From Paenibacillus sp. Soil522 (GTDB taxonomy: Bacteria; Bacillota; Bacilli; Paenibacillales; Paenibacillaceae): a DNA stretch of 64,000 nucleotides. Position numbers and translations under genes: made by a program. Within the stretch, counting starts at the first letter, position 1; each line of letters opens with the position of its first letter. The notes beneath the pieces are model-generated. The model did not search any database. It was not told the DNA's origin and saw only the letters and a program-made list of their open reading frames with translations. Below, piece after piece: positions 1 to 8,020 of this stretch. The stretch is from assembly GCF_001428245.1 (NCBI RefSeq), contig NZ_LMRV01000088.1, positions 124,710 to 188,709 on the forward strand, read 5' to 3'.

Positions 1-364
1 TTTCCCGCGCCGAATGCTTTAGGCCGAACATCTCCATTTGCTCGGGCGTCGGTCCGATGAATACGATACCGTGCTCGCGGCAAGCACGGGCAAAATCAGC
101 ATTTTCACTGAGGAAGCCATAGCCGGGATGAATCGCCTGAGCCCCCGTTTCAAGCGCCGTTTGCAAAATAAGATCTGCATTCAAATAGCTTTCTTTGGCA
201 GGACCATCACCAATTAGAACGGCTTCATCCGCATGATCGACATGCATGCTGTCTTGATCGGCTCCCGTGTATACGGCAACCGATGCAATGCCAAGCTTGC
301 GCAGCGTGCGCTCGATGCGGACAGCGATAGCGCCGCGGTTTGCGATTAATACTTTTGTGAACAT
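1..364 (-). CDS. Guanidine (urea-type) carboxylase, N-terminal biotin carboxylase part, truncated by window edge
   Basis: The ATG at 362-364 follows a strong ribosome binding site (GAGGAGAGATTACG on the minus strand). The 121 visible residues open with MFTKVLIANRGAIAVRI and continue through an HPGYGFLSENADFA stretch, both standard for the N-terminal domain of biotin carboxylases. The rest, including the ATP-grasp, carboxyltransferase and biotinyl domains, lies left of the window. Proteins of this neighbourhood (two DUF1989 partners, an NMT1-type importer) were long annotated as urea carboxylase; family members behind guanidine-I riboswitches are known to carboxylate guanidine in an ATP- and biotin-dependent step, the product then being deiminated and passed to allophanate hydrolase. 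Guanidine is inferred as substrate from the riboswitches, not from the visible part of the enzyme. It is the last visible gene of the unit, 54 bp after the second DUF1989 gene. Confidence 0.88.
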   Translation of the reverse strand, partial: MFTKVLIANRGAIAVRIERTLRKLGIASVAVYTGADQDSMHVDHADEAVLIGDGPAKESYLNADLILQTALETGAQAIHPGYGFLSENADFARACREHGIVFIGPTPEQMEMFGLKHSARE

Positions 365-418
365 CGTAATCTCTCCTCGCAAAGTCGTTCTACTATTTTT
401 ATTGTAAGCTGAAGGAAA

Positions 419-1069
419 CTATCGGTCCCAAATGAGCACCCGCACCGGCGTTGGGTTATAGGCGTTGCATGGATTGTTAAGCTGCGGGCAATTGCTGAGC
501 AGCGCAGTCGTGCGGCAAAGGGATTGAAGCTCAACGTACGCGCCAGGCGACGATACGCCATCTGCGAACTGAAGCCCTCCGTCAGCCGTAACCGGAACAT
601 TCATGAAGAAGTTAATGTTCGGTGCCAAATCCCGCTTCGTATAATGCTCATTCCGCTTCGCCAGCTGCAGCATAAACGTATCGCGGCAGTTATGCATATG
701 AAGCTTGTCATGCGAATATCGAACCGTGTTGCTTTGAGCGGAGCAAGAGCCGCCGACCGTATCATGCCGGCCGCAGGTATCCGCTACGATCTTCAGCAGC
801 TCCTTGCCGGATTCGGAGAGAAGCACCGTGCCTGCCGTTAAATAAATGTTGCCTTGTCCGGCAATTGTCGCAACCGCGCTGTAATGATCCTCCGGATGAT
901 CTGCATCGTAAAATAACGTGTCTGCCGCTTGATTGCCATCCAAATCGACGATTCTCAGCACCTGTCCCGGCTGCAGATCGTACATCCAGCCATCACCGGC
1001 TGCTATCATTTCATCGTATATGGCATCCTCTTCCTTACGCGGGCTTTCTACTCGATTAAAAACAGACAT
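419..1069 (-). CDS. DUF1989 protein, urea-carboxylase-associated type (likely carboxyguanidine deiminase subunit)
   Basis: 216 residues, single DUF1989 domain. Visible family features are VLRIVDLDGNQAADTLFY near the N-terminus, DTCGRHDTVGGSCS with its histidine and cysteines in the middle, and NINFFMNVPV later. DUF1989 proteins come in pairs beside guanidine/urea carboxylases (urea-carboxylase-associated proteins 1 and 2); in characterised guanidine-degrading bacteria the pair forms a carboxyguanidine deiminase (CgdAB). Length suggests the shorter member (UAAP1-like), but I cannot say which cgd letter applies. It follows the longer paralogue at 1103-1822 by 33 bp and precedes the carboxylase by 54 bp, so the three are probably cotranscribed from the riboswitch at about 1861-2045. 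Confidence 0.88.
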   Translation of the reverse strand: MSVFNRVESPRKEEDAIYDEMIAAGDGWMYDLQPGQVLRIVDLDGNQAADTLFYDADHPEDHYSAVATIAGQGNIYLTAGTVLLSESGKELLKIVADTCGRHDTVGGSCSAQSNTVRYSHDKLHMHNCRDTFMLQLAKRNEHYTKRDLAPNINFFMNVPVTADGGLQFADGVSSPGAYVELQSLCRTTALLSNCPQLNNPCNAYNPTPVRVLIWDR

Positions 1070-1102
1070 CTGTTTTTCCTCCTAATCAATGATTGATAAG
1101 CT

Positions 1103-1822
1103 TTATAGACCTTGCAGCAAGTAATATTGCTGTGTATTCTCATAAGCGCGCCGGTTCTCCGGGCGGAAGTTCAAGCAGAAATCATCCTCCTGAACAGCCT
1201 CCGCTTCCAGCACCTCGATTTGAACGGGCACGGAAGGATAATCGCCGCTTGGATCAAGCGGGTTCGGCGTGTTCGACAGCACCAGCAGCACGTCCATATC
1301 CGTTCTTAGCGTTACAGCTGCTCCAGCTTGGCAATGCTCCGGGCTAAAGTGCATAACGCCTTGCTCATCGCAATACACCTTGGAGAACAGATTCATGACA
1401 GGAGCAAGATCACGTACGCCCAGTCCGTTTCTGACCAGCTCCACCGCAAAATTTTCTTGTCCGCTGCGCAGCCACTCATTGCGAAGCTCCTGGTAGGTGG
1501 TCTTGCCGTATTTCGCATCCGTCGCCGCGCGGCTCGTATAGCCGCATATCGTATCATGCCAGCCGAGCTGATCGTCTACGATGCTGACCAGTGACCGGCC
1601 GTTATCGCTCATCAGCACATTCCCCTTGGTTAAATGCGAGGTATGCTGCGCTTTTAGCGTATCCGGCATATTGTAACGTTCTGTCAAATCCTTCGCGTTA
1701 TAGAAAAGCAAAGATACATTCGCTCCCGCTCCCAGCGCGGTGAACCTCAGCAATCTCCCCCGGCTGATATTTCCTGACCATTTGCCGCCTGGACGAACGG
1801 TTGTGCTCCAAATGCTGCTCAT
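1103..1822 (-). CDS. DUF1989 protein, urea-carboxylase-associated type 2 (likely carboxyguanidine deiminase subunit)
   Basis: 239 residues, the longer of the DUF1989 pair. It shows GRLLRFTALGAGANVSLLFY, then GWHDTICGYTS (compare GRHDTVGGSCS in its neighbour) and LAPVMNLFSKV (compare LAPNINFFMNV), so the two are paralogues with the same metal/active-site layout. Start ATG at 1820-1822 is preceded by GAGGGGGAACA. The leader is a guanidine-I riboswitch with a terminator hairpin directly upstream, so expression should need guanidine. By family knowledge it acts with the 216-residue partner to deiminate carboxyguanidine; the assignment is by context. Confidence 0.88.
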   Translation of the reverse strand: MSSIWSTTVRPGGKWSGNISRGRLLRFTALGAGANVSLLFYNAKDLTERYNMPDTLKAQHTSHLTKGNVLMSDNGRSLVSIVDDQLGWHDTICGYTSRAATDAKYGKTTYQELRNEWLRSGQENFAVELVRNGLGVRDLAPVMNLFSKVYCDEQGVMHFSPEHCQAGAAVTLRTDMDVLLVLSNTPNPLDPSGDYPSVPVQIEVLEAEAVQEDDFCLNFRPENRRAYENTQQYYLLQGL

Positions 1823-1860
1823 CGTTGTTCCCCCTCAAATAAATGTTGGTTTTAAAAATA

Positions 1861-2045
1861 AAGAAAGCCCGGGAGAGTAATCTCCCAGGCTTTTGTCCTT
1901 CCGTGTACTATAGCCGGCTGTTTCAGCGAAAAAACAGCCTGCTATATGCCGTCTCTCGGACCAGACCTGCTTCCGGCTGACGATTTATTTGGTCAAAATA
2001 AATGCATCAGCCGTCATTAGCGGAACCCTAGACAGCTTGTCGTCC
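1861..2045 (-). ncRNA. Guanidine-I (ykkC) riboswitch with terminator, controlling the DUF1989/carboxylase genes
   Basis: On the minus strand the element starts with the conserved CTAGGGTTCCG (plus 2021-2031), contains CTGGTCCGAGAGA in the middle (plus about 1953-1965) and ends with ACGGAAGGACAAAAGCC (plus about 1887-1903), all signature segments of ykkC subtype 1. The last part of the aptamer can instead pair as a hairpin, AAAGCCTGGGAGA against TCTCCCGGGCTTT (plus 1864-1893), followed by a T-rich tract: a classic on-switch in which ligand binding prevents termination. It lies 38 bp upstream of the DUF1989 start codon. A very similar second copy sits at about 4030-4215. Confidence 0.95.
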
Positions 2046-2105
2046 TCAATGGCAATCATGAGAACCTATATGTTGTTGTTGTCATGTTTCCTGACGTTTA
2101 ATCGG

Positions 2106-2135
2106 AGTATAATAGCGCCCAACCGTCATTGTCAA
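2106..2135 (-). promoter_or_regulatory. Sigma-A promoter for the second guanidine riboswitch
   Basis: Minus strand -35 TTGACA (plus 2130-2135), 18-bp spacer, -10 TATACT (plus 2106-2111). It lies between the end of the permease gene and the riboswitch, so the DUF1989 genes have their own start site. The layout and spacing match the promoter at 4274-4303. Confidence 0.75.
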
Positions 2136-2165
2136 TCATTCATGTCAGAAATTATGACGCAAGCT

Positions 2166-2966
2166 CTAGGCCCAAGGGAAGAGCCGGCGGTTCAGAAAAG
2201 CAAACACCCGGTCGCTTACAAGCCCCAGCAAACCGATTACGATAATGCCGACAAAAATCTCATCGGTATTAAGGAAACGCTGTGCCTTCATAATCTGGTA
2301 GCCCAGTCCGCTGCTTACTGCCACGAGCTCCGCTACGACGAGATACGTCCACGCCCACCCGAGAATAAGACGGAGCGTATTCATCAGCTGCGGCTGAATA
2401 GCCGGAATAATAACCGTTTCGATCGCCTTCCATCTGCTCGCCCCCAGCGTAAAGGATGCATGCAGCAGATCATGCGGTACGCGCCGCGTAATATCCGACA
2501 CCATCAGAACGAGCTGGAAGAAGCAGCCGATAAAGATGAGCAGCACCTTTGCCCACTCTCCGATTCCGGCCCATACCATGATGAGCGGAATGAAAGCAAC
2601 CGCCGGCATATACCTGATAAATTCCATCGGAGGCTCCACGAAAGCTTCTCCGAATTTGAACGTACCGGCAAAAAGTCCGATTGGTATTGCTATCACACAG
2701 GCTAGTAAAAAACCGGCCGTCACCCTGAATACGCTAATGCCGATATGTCCCCAATACTCCGGACTGCTGAGATTTAGAATGAGCTGAACGAGCACGGCAT
2801 GCGGCTTCGGCAGGAAGATCGGACTGACCGTCTCCGTATAACTTAGCAGTGACCATAGGCCAAGCAGCAAAACGAAGGAGAATCCCGCCGTTACGGCAAA
2901 CGGCTTTGGTCCGATATCTTTGTATATTTGAAACTTATACGGTTTACGCCGCATTGGCGTCCCCAT
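2166..2966 (-). CDS. ABC transporter permease, SsuC/TauC-type (guanidine locus)
   Basis: 266 residues with about six membrane segments, beginning with a hydrophobic helix near residues 25-45 (FAVTAGFSFVLLLGLWSLL). The cytoplasmic EAA-type loop is the stretch DLLHASFTLGASRWKAIETV, which contacts the ATPase. This is the BPD_transp_1 family used by nitrate/sulfonate/taurine-type importers. It starts 6 bp after the solute-binding gene stops, so the two are cotranscribed and should form one importer. No ATP-binding subunit gene follows; the next thing downstream is a promoter and a second riboswitch. Guanidine, or a related nitrogen compound, as substrate is inferred from the riboswitch upstream. 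Confidence 0.9.
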   Translation of the reverse strand: MGTPMRRKPYKFQIYKDIGPKPFAVTAGFSFVLLLGLWSLLSYTETVSPIFLPKPHAVLVQLILNLSSPEYWGHIGISVFRVTAGFLLACVIAIPIGLFAGTFKFGEAFVEPPMEFIRYMPAVAFIPLIMVWAGIGEWAKVLLIFIGCFFQLVLMVSDITRRVPHDLLHASFTLGASRWKAIETVIIPAIQPQLMNTLRLILGWAWTYLVVAELVAVSSGLGYQIMKAQRFLNTDEIFVGIIVIGLLGLVSDRVFAFLNRRLFPWA

Positions 2967-2972
2967 CGTTCA

Positions 2973-3986
2973 TCACTTCCCTGCTTTATTATTTACAAAT
3001 TGAGGATCCAGCAGCTCATCAACGCTATCCAGCTTATCAACCATATCGAGCTTCAAAAGAAAATCTGCCGTTTTCAGGCCTGTGTAGCTAAGCGAAGTGT
3101 ATTCCTCCCGCTCCTCGAACGCCTTGATGTTATCCGCTACGTTGAATAGCTTGATGCTGTCTAAGCCAAGCTTAAAGTCCTCCGGCGTTGTCTCTGCCTT
3201 CTCAGCTAAAAGCTTGATCGCTTCTTCCTTGTTATCCTCATACCATGCCAGCGTGTCAAACCAGGCATCGACGATTTTTTGCACATCCTCCGGACGTTGC
3301 TTCACGACCGAATCACGGAACACAAGCAGATCCGGAATGAGTCCCGGCGTATCCTTGGAAGAAAATAGCACCTTGCCCTTGCCTTCCTTCAAGGCAGTCG
3401 TTTGGAACGGCTCCCAAAGCACCGATGCATCCGTATTGCCGGAAATAAAAGCAGGTCCGGCATCATTCACCGTCATATTGACGAAATTAATGTCTTTTTC
3501 GTCCATCCCGTTTTCAGCAAGTGCGGTAAGCAGAAGGAGGTGATCCACCGTACCGAGCTCAGTTGCAACCGTTTTCCCCTTCAAATCTTTGACAGAATCA
3601 ATGTCAGGTTTGCTTACAATGGCATCGCCGCCAAAGGAGTTATCGTTAACGAGAACAGCCTTCAGACCAATACCCTTCGACAGCGGCGCCAGCGAATCAC
3701 TTAGCGTCTGGCTGTTCGCGTCAACCTTGCCGGCTGCGATCGCTTGGAGCGAGTCACTGTATACCGGGAAAAACTCCAGCTTTACGTTAACGCCATGCTT
3801 CTCGAAGAACCCCTTCTCCTCTACCAAATACCAGATATACCAACCCGGCCAAGGACTAAGCGCAATCGTGATCGGATCATCCGTCGTTCCTTCCTTTGTC
3901 TCCTTAGTATTTCCGGAACAAGCAGCCAAAAAAGTCATCGATACGATTAGCATCAGAACCAGTGTCGCCTTAAATGATTTTTTCAT
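2973..3986 (-). CDS. ABC transporter substrate-binding lipoprotein, NMT1/SsuA type (guanidine locus)
   Basis: 337 residues from the ATG at 3986, chosen because CAGGAGTGGGGAAA lies directly upstream; an in-frame ATG 18 bp earlier has no good site. The signal peptide ends in a lipobox, FLAAC at about residues 19-23, so it should be a lipid-anchored binding protein outside the membrane. The body reads PITIALSPWPGWYIWYL, then GVNVKLEFFP and AGKVDANSQT, as in NMT1/THI5-like binding proteins for nitrogen- and sulfur-containing organic molecules. It is first in the unit behind the riboswitch at about 4030-4215. Confidence 0.92.
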   Translation of the reverse strand: MKKSFKATLVLMLIVSMTFLAACSGNTKETKEGTTDDPITIALSPWPGWYIWYLVEEKGFFEKHGVNVKLEFFPVYSDSLQAIAAGKVDANSQTLSDSLAPLSKGIGLKAVLVNDNSFGGDAIVSKPDIDSVKDLKGKTVATELGTVDHLLLLTALAENGMDEKDINFVNMTVNDAGPAFISGNTDASVLWEPFQTTALKEGKGKVLFSSKDTPGLIPDLLVFRDSVVKQRPEDVQKIVDAWFDTLAWYEDNKEEAIKLLAEKAETTPEDFKLGLDSIKLFNVADNIKAFEEREEYTSLSYTGLKTADFLLKLDMVDKLDSVDELLDPQFVNNKAGK

Positions 3987-4029
3987 TTTCCCCACTCCTG
4001 TCATCTTTTAAGTAGCACCAAATAGGACT

Positions 4030-4215
4030 ATAAAAAAAAAATAAAAGCCAGGGAGAGTGATCTCCCAGGCTTTTATCCTTCCGTGTTATATAGATGGGCG
4101 GACGGTACGTCCGCATCATCTATACGCCGTCTCTTGGACCAGACTTAACCATTTGCCGGACGCTTTCTTGCTTGCGCCGAGCCATCGTTAACGGAACCCT
4201 AGACTGCTTGTTGTT
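4030..4215 (-). ncRNA. Guanidine-I (ykkC) riboswitch with terminator, controlling the importer genes
   Basis: Minus strand segments: GTCTAGGGTTCCG (plus 4192-4204), CTGGTCCAAGAGACGG (plus 4128-4143), CACGGAAGGATAAAAGCC (plus about 4067-4084). The 3' part overlaps a terminator, AAAAGCCTGGGAGA against TCTCCCTGGCTTTT (plus about 4042-4074), followed by a run of T. It precedes the lipoprotein start by about 45 bp. Same architecture as the element at 1861-2045, while the variable stems differ, so this is an old duplication or independent recruitment rather than a recent copy. Confidence 0.95.
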
Positions 4216-4273
4216 CTCATCATTCGTGCTCGAGAACCCTATTTGATTGTCACGAAACCTTACGTTTATCCGA

Positions 4274-4303
4274 ATTATAGTGTGGAACGTACGGATATGT
4301 CAA
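4274..4303 (-). promoter_or_regulatory. Sigma-A promoter for the first guanidine riboswitch
   Basis: Minus strand -35 TTGACA (plus 4298-4303), 18-bp spacer, perfect -10 TATAAT (plus 4274-4279). About 60 bp upstream of the first conserved riboswitch segment. Confidence 0.8.
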
Positions 4304-4339
4304 TAAGTATGTCAGGTTTTATTACATAATCTCTTCGAA

Positions 4340-5119
4340 CTATTTTGCACCGCGTCTGCCGTAGCTGGCCGCGAAGTGCATCATTTTGTTGTAAGCCTTG
4401 CGATCAAGCTGTTTTAGCGGATGAAATTGCGGATGGTTGGAGTTCACCTCAATCAACCAAAGGTGATTCTGCTTGTCATAAGCAAAGTCGATGCCCATTT
4501 CATGCATCCCTGAACGTTTCTTGCTTAATGCACCCGATATTCGAAGTGCCAATTCCGTCATCTTCCGTACCCGGGCAGCGGTTGCTGCATTCGATACTCC
4601 CTGCATTTTGCCAAGCTGTATCATCGTATGAATGGTGCCGCCTTGATAATAGTTCGTTACAATTTTATTGCGTGCCCCTACCTTTACGATAAAGCCCGTA
4701 CAAACCCAAGAACCTCCAGGCTTCCGTTGAACCATCACCCGAATATCGTACGGGCAACCTTTCACTGTATCTAAGGATATCCCTTTTTGAATAATGAGCT
4801 TTGCCGACTTTTGTTTCTTCAAGCGGTCATACACGTCCGAAATAGAATGATAATGATTGCTTATTTGTTTCTTTTTGACAACCTCAAACAGCTCATAGCC
4901 TGAATCAGACCGCTTCAGTTTAAAGATTCCAATTCCATGCGAGCCCACATCGGGCTTCACGTAGAGCATATCATATTTGTTAATCATCATTTCCAGATGA
5001 TCGAGACTGAATGATACGGTTTGCGGAACGTGACGCTTCAGCGTTTTATTGGCTGATAAGTATTTGCAGACGCGCTGCTTCCCTACTATACTTCGGCTAG
5101 CATATTTTTTTTTGAGCAT
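4340..5119 (-). CDS. YheC/YheD-family ATP-grasp protein (spore coat-associated type)
   Basis: 259 residues from the ATG at 5119, which has GATGAGGTGATAGCA upstream; a GTG three codons earlier sits inside that site and is less likely. ATP-grasp features: YVKPDVGSHGIGIFKL (nucleotide-binding lysine and glycine loop), RVMVQRK, then MGIDFAYDK and WLIEVNSNHP (metal-binding acid and asparagine). This is the YheC/YheD group, found in spore formers and associated with the spore coat; the ligated substrate is unknown. Single gene, divergent from the GT39-like gene. Confidence 0.88.
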   Translation of the reverse strand: MLKKKYASRSIVGKQRVCKYLSANKTLKRHVPQTVSFSLDHLEMMINKYDMLYVKPDVGSHGIGIFKLKRSDSGYELFEVVKKKQISNHYHSISDVYDRLKKQKSAKLIIQKGISLDTVKGCPYDIRVMVQRKPGGSWVCTGFIVKVGARNKIVTNYYQGGTIHTMIQLGKMQGVSNAATAARVRKMTELALRISGALSKKRSGMHEMGIDFAYDKQNHLWLIEVNSNHPQFHPLKQLDRKAYNKMMHFAASYGRRGAK

Positions 5120-5313
5120 TGCTATCACCTCATCTTACTATATGAAAGAACGGTCGATAGCAATTGTACGTTTGTTTATAGACACCAAAAATAATAAACT
5201 GCAGTACACTTCGAATGTGCTGGAACATTTTTCTACATTTGTTCGTTTTAATTTATAATGGAAGAAACTTCTTTTTAAAGCTTTTATTAATATAATCGAA
5301 AGGTGTGTCGTTC

Positions 5314-6615
5314 TTGTTTAATTTAAGTCAAATATCTAGGTCGGTCAAAATCGCTCTTCTCGTCATCATTCCTCTCGTATTCGCTATCAGCGCAGCATCC
5401 GTTCTCATTTACGGCGATCATTTTTTACTGGGCTCCTATGAAAAATTGAATAATGATGACGTGAAATACGTGAACAGCGCAAAAATTTTATTGAATAAGC
5501 ATACACTTGCTTACAATAGCGGGGAGTCTCCTTCCTCTTTTATTATGCCCGGTATGCCTCTAGTTTTGTCAGGCCTGATGCTAGTTTTCGGACAAGGAGA
5601 AGCAGCCGTAATCGCATTTCGAATTTTGCAGGCAGCTCTGCAAGCCTTCTCTATCTATCTTATTTTTGTAATCGCGAATCATTTATTTAATAGCCGGGCC
5701 GCTCTTATTGCCAGCATCGCAACAGCGCTATATTTACCCGATTATTTCTCTTCCGGCGTTATTTTATCCGAAACGATATTCCGGACGATATTTATGCTGT
5801 TAATCTGCTTCAGCCTGCTTGCTTTAAAGAGCAATCAAACCAAGCACTATGTCATCGTAGCCGTTCTCGTCATTATGGCTTGCTATTTTAAACCGCATAC
5901 CGGACTTTTTCCAATCGTTCTATTTATGTTATGGATGATCAATAAAGTGTCCTGGAAAACGATCGTGAAGCATACAGTCGTCATATCCGTTACGATGGTG
6001 CTTCTGCTCAGCCCTTGGTGGATCCGCAATTACATAACGTTTGACGAGTTTATTCCCTTCACCAAATCAGCAGGAAATCCGATGCTGCTGGGAGCATTAA
6101 TAAAATACGCGGCTCCTGCAAAGCCTTTCTTCGACGCTCACCCGGAATATGCCGGCGATAGAGCCAGCTTATTCGTAGGCTCAGATGATGCCATGGCAGA
6201 AACAGCGAAAAAAATTATGCGCTACGGATTTACACATCAGCCGATGGATTATCTCAAATGGTATACCGTCGAAAAAGTAAAAGGGCTGTACCTCGGACCC
6301 TATTACTGGAGAACGGTGTTCGATATATCTATCGCGTTCGTATTTGTCCCTCATACCCTTATGATGCTGATTGGTTCCGCCGGATTGCTGCTCATGTTAT
6401 TCAAAGCCGTTAGGCAGCGAAATATACCCTATTTGCTCTTACTGCTTACGCTAGCTTATTTCACCGTTATTTATGTTCCTTTCGTCGCGTTTTCAAGATA
6501 CGGCTACCCGAATATTTTTCTTATTTTCCTGGCGGGTGCTTATTTTATTGATCGGCTGGTGAGCATTCGCGTGATTAAACGCTTGGTAGCGAGGCCTTCT
6601 GCAACCAACCTTTAA
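5314..6615 (+). CDS. GT39-like polytopic membrane glycosyltransferase
   Basis: 433 residues from the TTG at 5314, preferred because GAAAGGTG sits 8 bases upstream; a GTG at 5305 would be too close to that site. About ten hydrophobic helices starting at residue 12. The first extracytoplasmic loop carries an acidic pair (LNNDDVKYVNSA), the usual position of the catalytic aspartate in GT-C enzymes such as PMT/ArnT-like dolichyl- or polyprenyl-phosphate mannosyltransferases. These enzymes move a sugar from a lipid-phosphate donor to a protein or lipid outside the membrane; donor and acceptor here are unknown. Stands alone. Confidence 0.75.
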   Translation: MFNLSQISRSVKIALLVIIPLVFAISAASVLIYGDHFLLGSYEKLNNDDVKYVNSAKILLNKHTLAYNSGESPSSFIMPGMPLVLSGLMLVFGQGEAAVIAFRILQAALQAFSIYLIFVIANHLFNSRAALIASIATALYLPDYFSSGVILSETIFRTIFMLLICFSLLALKSNQTKHYVIVAVLVIMACYFKPHTGLFPIVLFMLWMINKVSWKTIVKHTVVISVTMVLLLSPWWIRNYITFDEFIPFTKSAGNPMLLGALIKYAAPAKPFFDAHPEYAGDRASLFVGSDDAMAETAKKIMRYGFTHQPMDYLKWYTVEKVKGLYLGPYYWRTVFDISIAFVFVPHTLMMLIGSAGLLLMLFKAVRQRNIPYLLLLLTLAYFTVIYVPFVAFSRYGYPNIFLIFLAGAYFIDRLVSIRVIKRLVARPSATNL

Positions 6616-6840
6616 AAAGTTTGCTACCAAGCCTTTGAAGGCTTTACTACCAAACCTTTAAAGGCTTTACTACCAAAACCTTCAAAGGCGTTTCGAACCC
6701 TCCCAAACTCTCCCTTCCAAGGGAGGGCCCCGAGGCGCTGCGCCCTCTGGACACCCGCGCGGGACTAACGTTAGAGAAAAAGAGACGCATGGTGGGGATG
6801 TTTACATTGGAACGCTTTCGTCCCTTTGGGACACGCTTTA
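6613..6840. repeat. Intergenic repeat-like element with three palindromic units
   Basis: Directly after the GT39-like stop codon there are three imperfect direct repeats of about 25 bp, each with a palindromic core (CCTTTGAAGG, CCTTTAAAGG, CCTTCAAAGG). They run into a G/C-rich block with inverted repeats: CTCCCTTCCAAGGGAG near 6711-6726 and GTCCCTTTGGGAC near 6820-6832. The minus-strand open frame across it (6647-6877) has no ribosome binding site and low-complexity content, so it is not called as a gene. From memory, similar blocks recur between genes in Paenibacillus genomes. The whole stretch 6616-7303 contains only this element, the debris at 6859-6990 and a possible mini-ORF at 7134. Confidence 0.55.
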
Positions 6841-6858
6841 CTTTTATGTTCAATATTA

Positions 6859-6990
6859 GTCGAATACGAGAGAGCAAACCCTGATTTGTTATCCGAAGCG
6901 GTTATGGATCAGGGTTTTTCGCGCTTGATAGGTATTGAAGATAATGCAGCTGAGGCATTCGCTATTGTGCTAAAAGGACGCGCTAGTTAA
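6859..6990 (+). pseudogene. Possible C-terminal remnant of an unidentified gene
   Basis: One frame reads VEYERANPDLLSEAVMDQGF and then RLIGIEDNAAEAFAIVLKGR before a TAA at 6988-6990. It has protein-like composition, but no start codon or ribosome binding site belongs to it and the upstream frame runs into the repeat element. I read it as the tail of a gene whose front has been lost. The hairpin AAACCCTGAT/ATCAGGGTTT (6876-6919) lies within it and may or may not act as a terminator. I do not recognise the parent family. Confidence 0.35.
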
Positions 6991-7133
6991 ATACCAGAAT
7001 AGCTAACGCGAGAGCAGCCCCTCGCTCAGCTAAATGGCAAGATAATTAAAATATTCCCAAACTGTATCTAGTATTTAAATCAACGGAGATATTACAATTG
7101 AATGATATGGGGAAAGTTCAGGAGGCAGCAATA

Positions 7134-7187
7134 ATGATATTAAGACTTGATGTTAACGACATCATAAAAGACTTTCGTGATCGGTAG
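7134..7187 (+). CDS. Possible 17-residue mini-ORF
   Basis: ATG at 7134 preceded by TTCAGGAGGCAGCAATA, an excellent ribosome binding site at good spacing; it encodes MILRLDVNDIIKDFRDR and stops at 7187. It may be a real micropeptide or, more likely, the surviving 5' end of a truncated gene in this decayed stretch. Confidence 0.3.
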   Translation: MILRLDVNDIIKDFRDR

Positions 7188-7303
7188 CAAGGTAAAGGAG
7201 TTTGAAAACATGCAATGTTGATAATATTACCAATTTATATACAAGAAACATTTAGTATTTTGTAGCGTTTAATGGTTAAATCAGTTTTTGGGGGTGTCTA
7301 AAA

Positions 7304-7522
7304 ATGGCAAGGGGATTCCTATTATTCATTGGTTTATATTTTCTTCTTTTCTTACTGCCTGATACTCTTATTGATCAGATGTCTTATTTCTTTAGAATTA
7401 AATCATACCATTTAGAGCACAAAATGAATGTGTTTATTATGTTCAGCTTTTTTATTTGGCTGATTTACATCACAATTCGGTTGGCATTTCTATCATTTCG
7501 AAAAAAAAGCAAGGCTAACTAA
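7304..7522 (+). CDS. Small hypothetical membrane protein, two helices
   Basis: 72 residues, start supported by GGGGGTG 10 bases upstream. Two hydrophobic segments (about residues 4-24 and 43-64) separated by a charged loop, ending RKKSKAN, a typical cytoplasmic tail. No family recognised. It is AT-rich compared with its neighbours, which together with the surrounding debris hints at acquired or decaying DNA. Confidence 0.6.
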   Translation: MARGFLLFIGLYFLLFLLPDTLIDQMSYFFRIKSYHLEHKMNVFIMFSFFIWLIYITIRLAFLSFRKKSKAN

Positions 7523-7659
7523 TAATAATGGGCATCAACCGAGTGGTTTCAAAATATATAACAATTTGCTATGCTAGCGGAGAACGTTAGTTCAACAACA
7601 AGATAAAGGCTGTCGGCATGATCGAGAGCCATTGTTGAGATAATATTGGAGGCATTTCA

Positions 7660-7968
7660 ATGAGTCAACGCTATCGAATTACAAGAGCATTTCAGGAAAA
7701 TGGCAATTCAGCGCAAACAATATCTTTAGAAGAGTGCAAACAGTATTTCGCATCAAAACCTGATTTTTCCTATTCATCCATATTTACGGTGACAGGTACT
7801 ACCAGCATGTCCATTGAGGGAGATTTTTTCATGTGGAGCTACGGCGATACTAAGATCCCATTCAGGCATTATCAGGGAGATATTTACGTATCCGGCACCA
7901 ATGAAGCAGTGATCCCCCTAATGATTGAGGTTGCGGGCGAATTAAGGGCGGATATTGTGGAAGGGTAA
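7660..7968 (+). CDS. Hypothetical protein, about 102 residues
   Basis: ATG at 7660 preceded by ATTGGAGGCATTTCA. Soluble, no signal peptide. Contains SIEGDFFMWSYGDTKIPFRH and DIYVSGTNEAVIPLMIEVA, which suggest a small alpha/beta fold. I recall similar uncharacterised short proteins in Bacillales but no function. Followed by a hairpin shared with the convergent gene. Confidence 0.7.
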   Translation: MSQRYRITRAFQENGNSAQTISLEECKQYFASKPDFSYSSIFTVTGTTSMSIEGDFFMWSYGDTKIPFRHYQGDIYVSGTNEAVIPLMIEVAGELRADIVEG

Positions 7969-8020
7969 ACAATGACGCTTCGCTTCGCTCCGCCCATTCA
8001 TCCTGTGCTTTTTACGAAGC

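Noticed and set aside
1..364. Urea carboxylase as the specific annotation
   Set aside because: Possible, but two guanidine-I riboswitches and the DUF1989 pair favour guanidine; the substrate-determining domains are outside the window.
1989..2705. 238-codon plus-strand frame opposite riboswitch and permease
   Set aside because: Opposes a conserved riboswitch and a permease gene; no recognisable domains.
6647..6877. Minus-strand 76-codon open frame over the repeat element
   Set aside because: No ribosome binding site, low-complexity content, and it coincides exactly with the palindromic repeat.
6876..6919. AAACCCTGAT/ATCAGGGTTT hairpin as a terminator
   Set aside because: It falls inside a protein-like remnant and has a 20-base loop with poor inner pairing; kept only as a remark.
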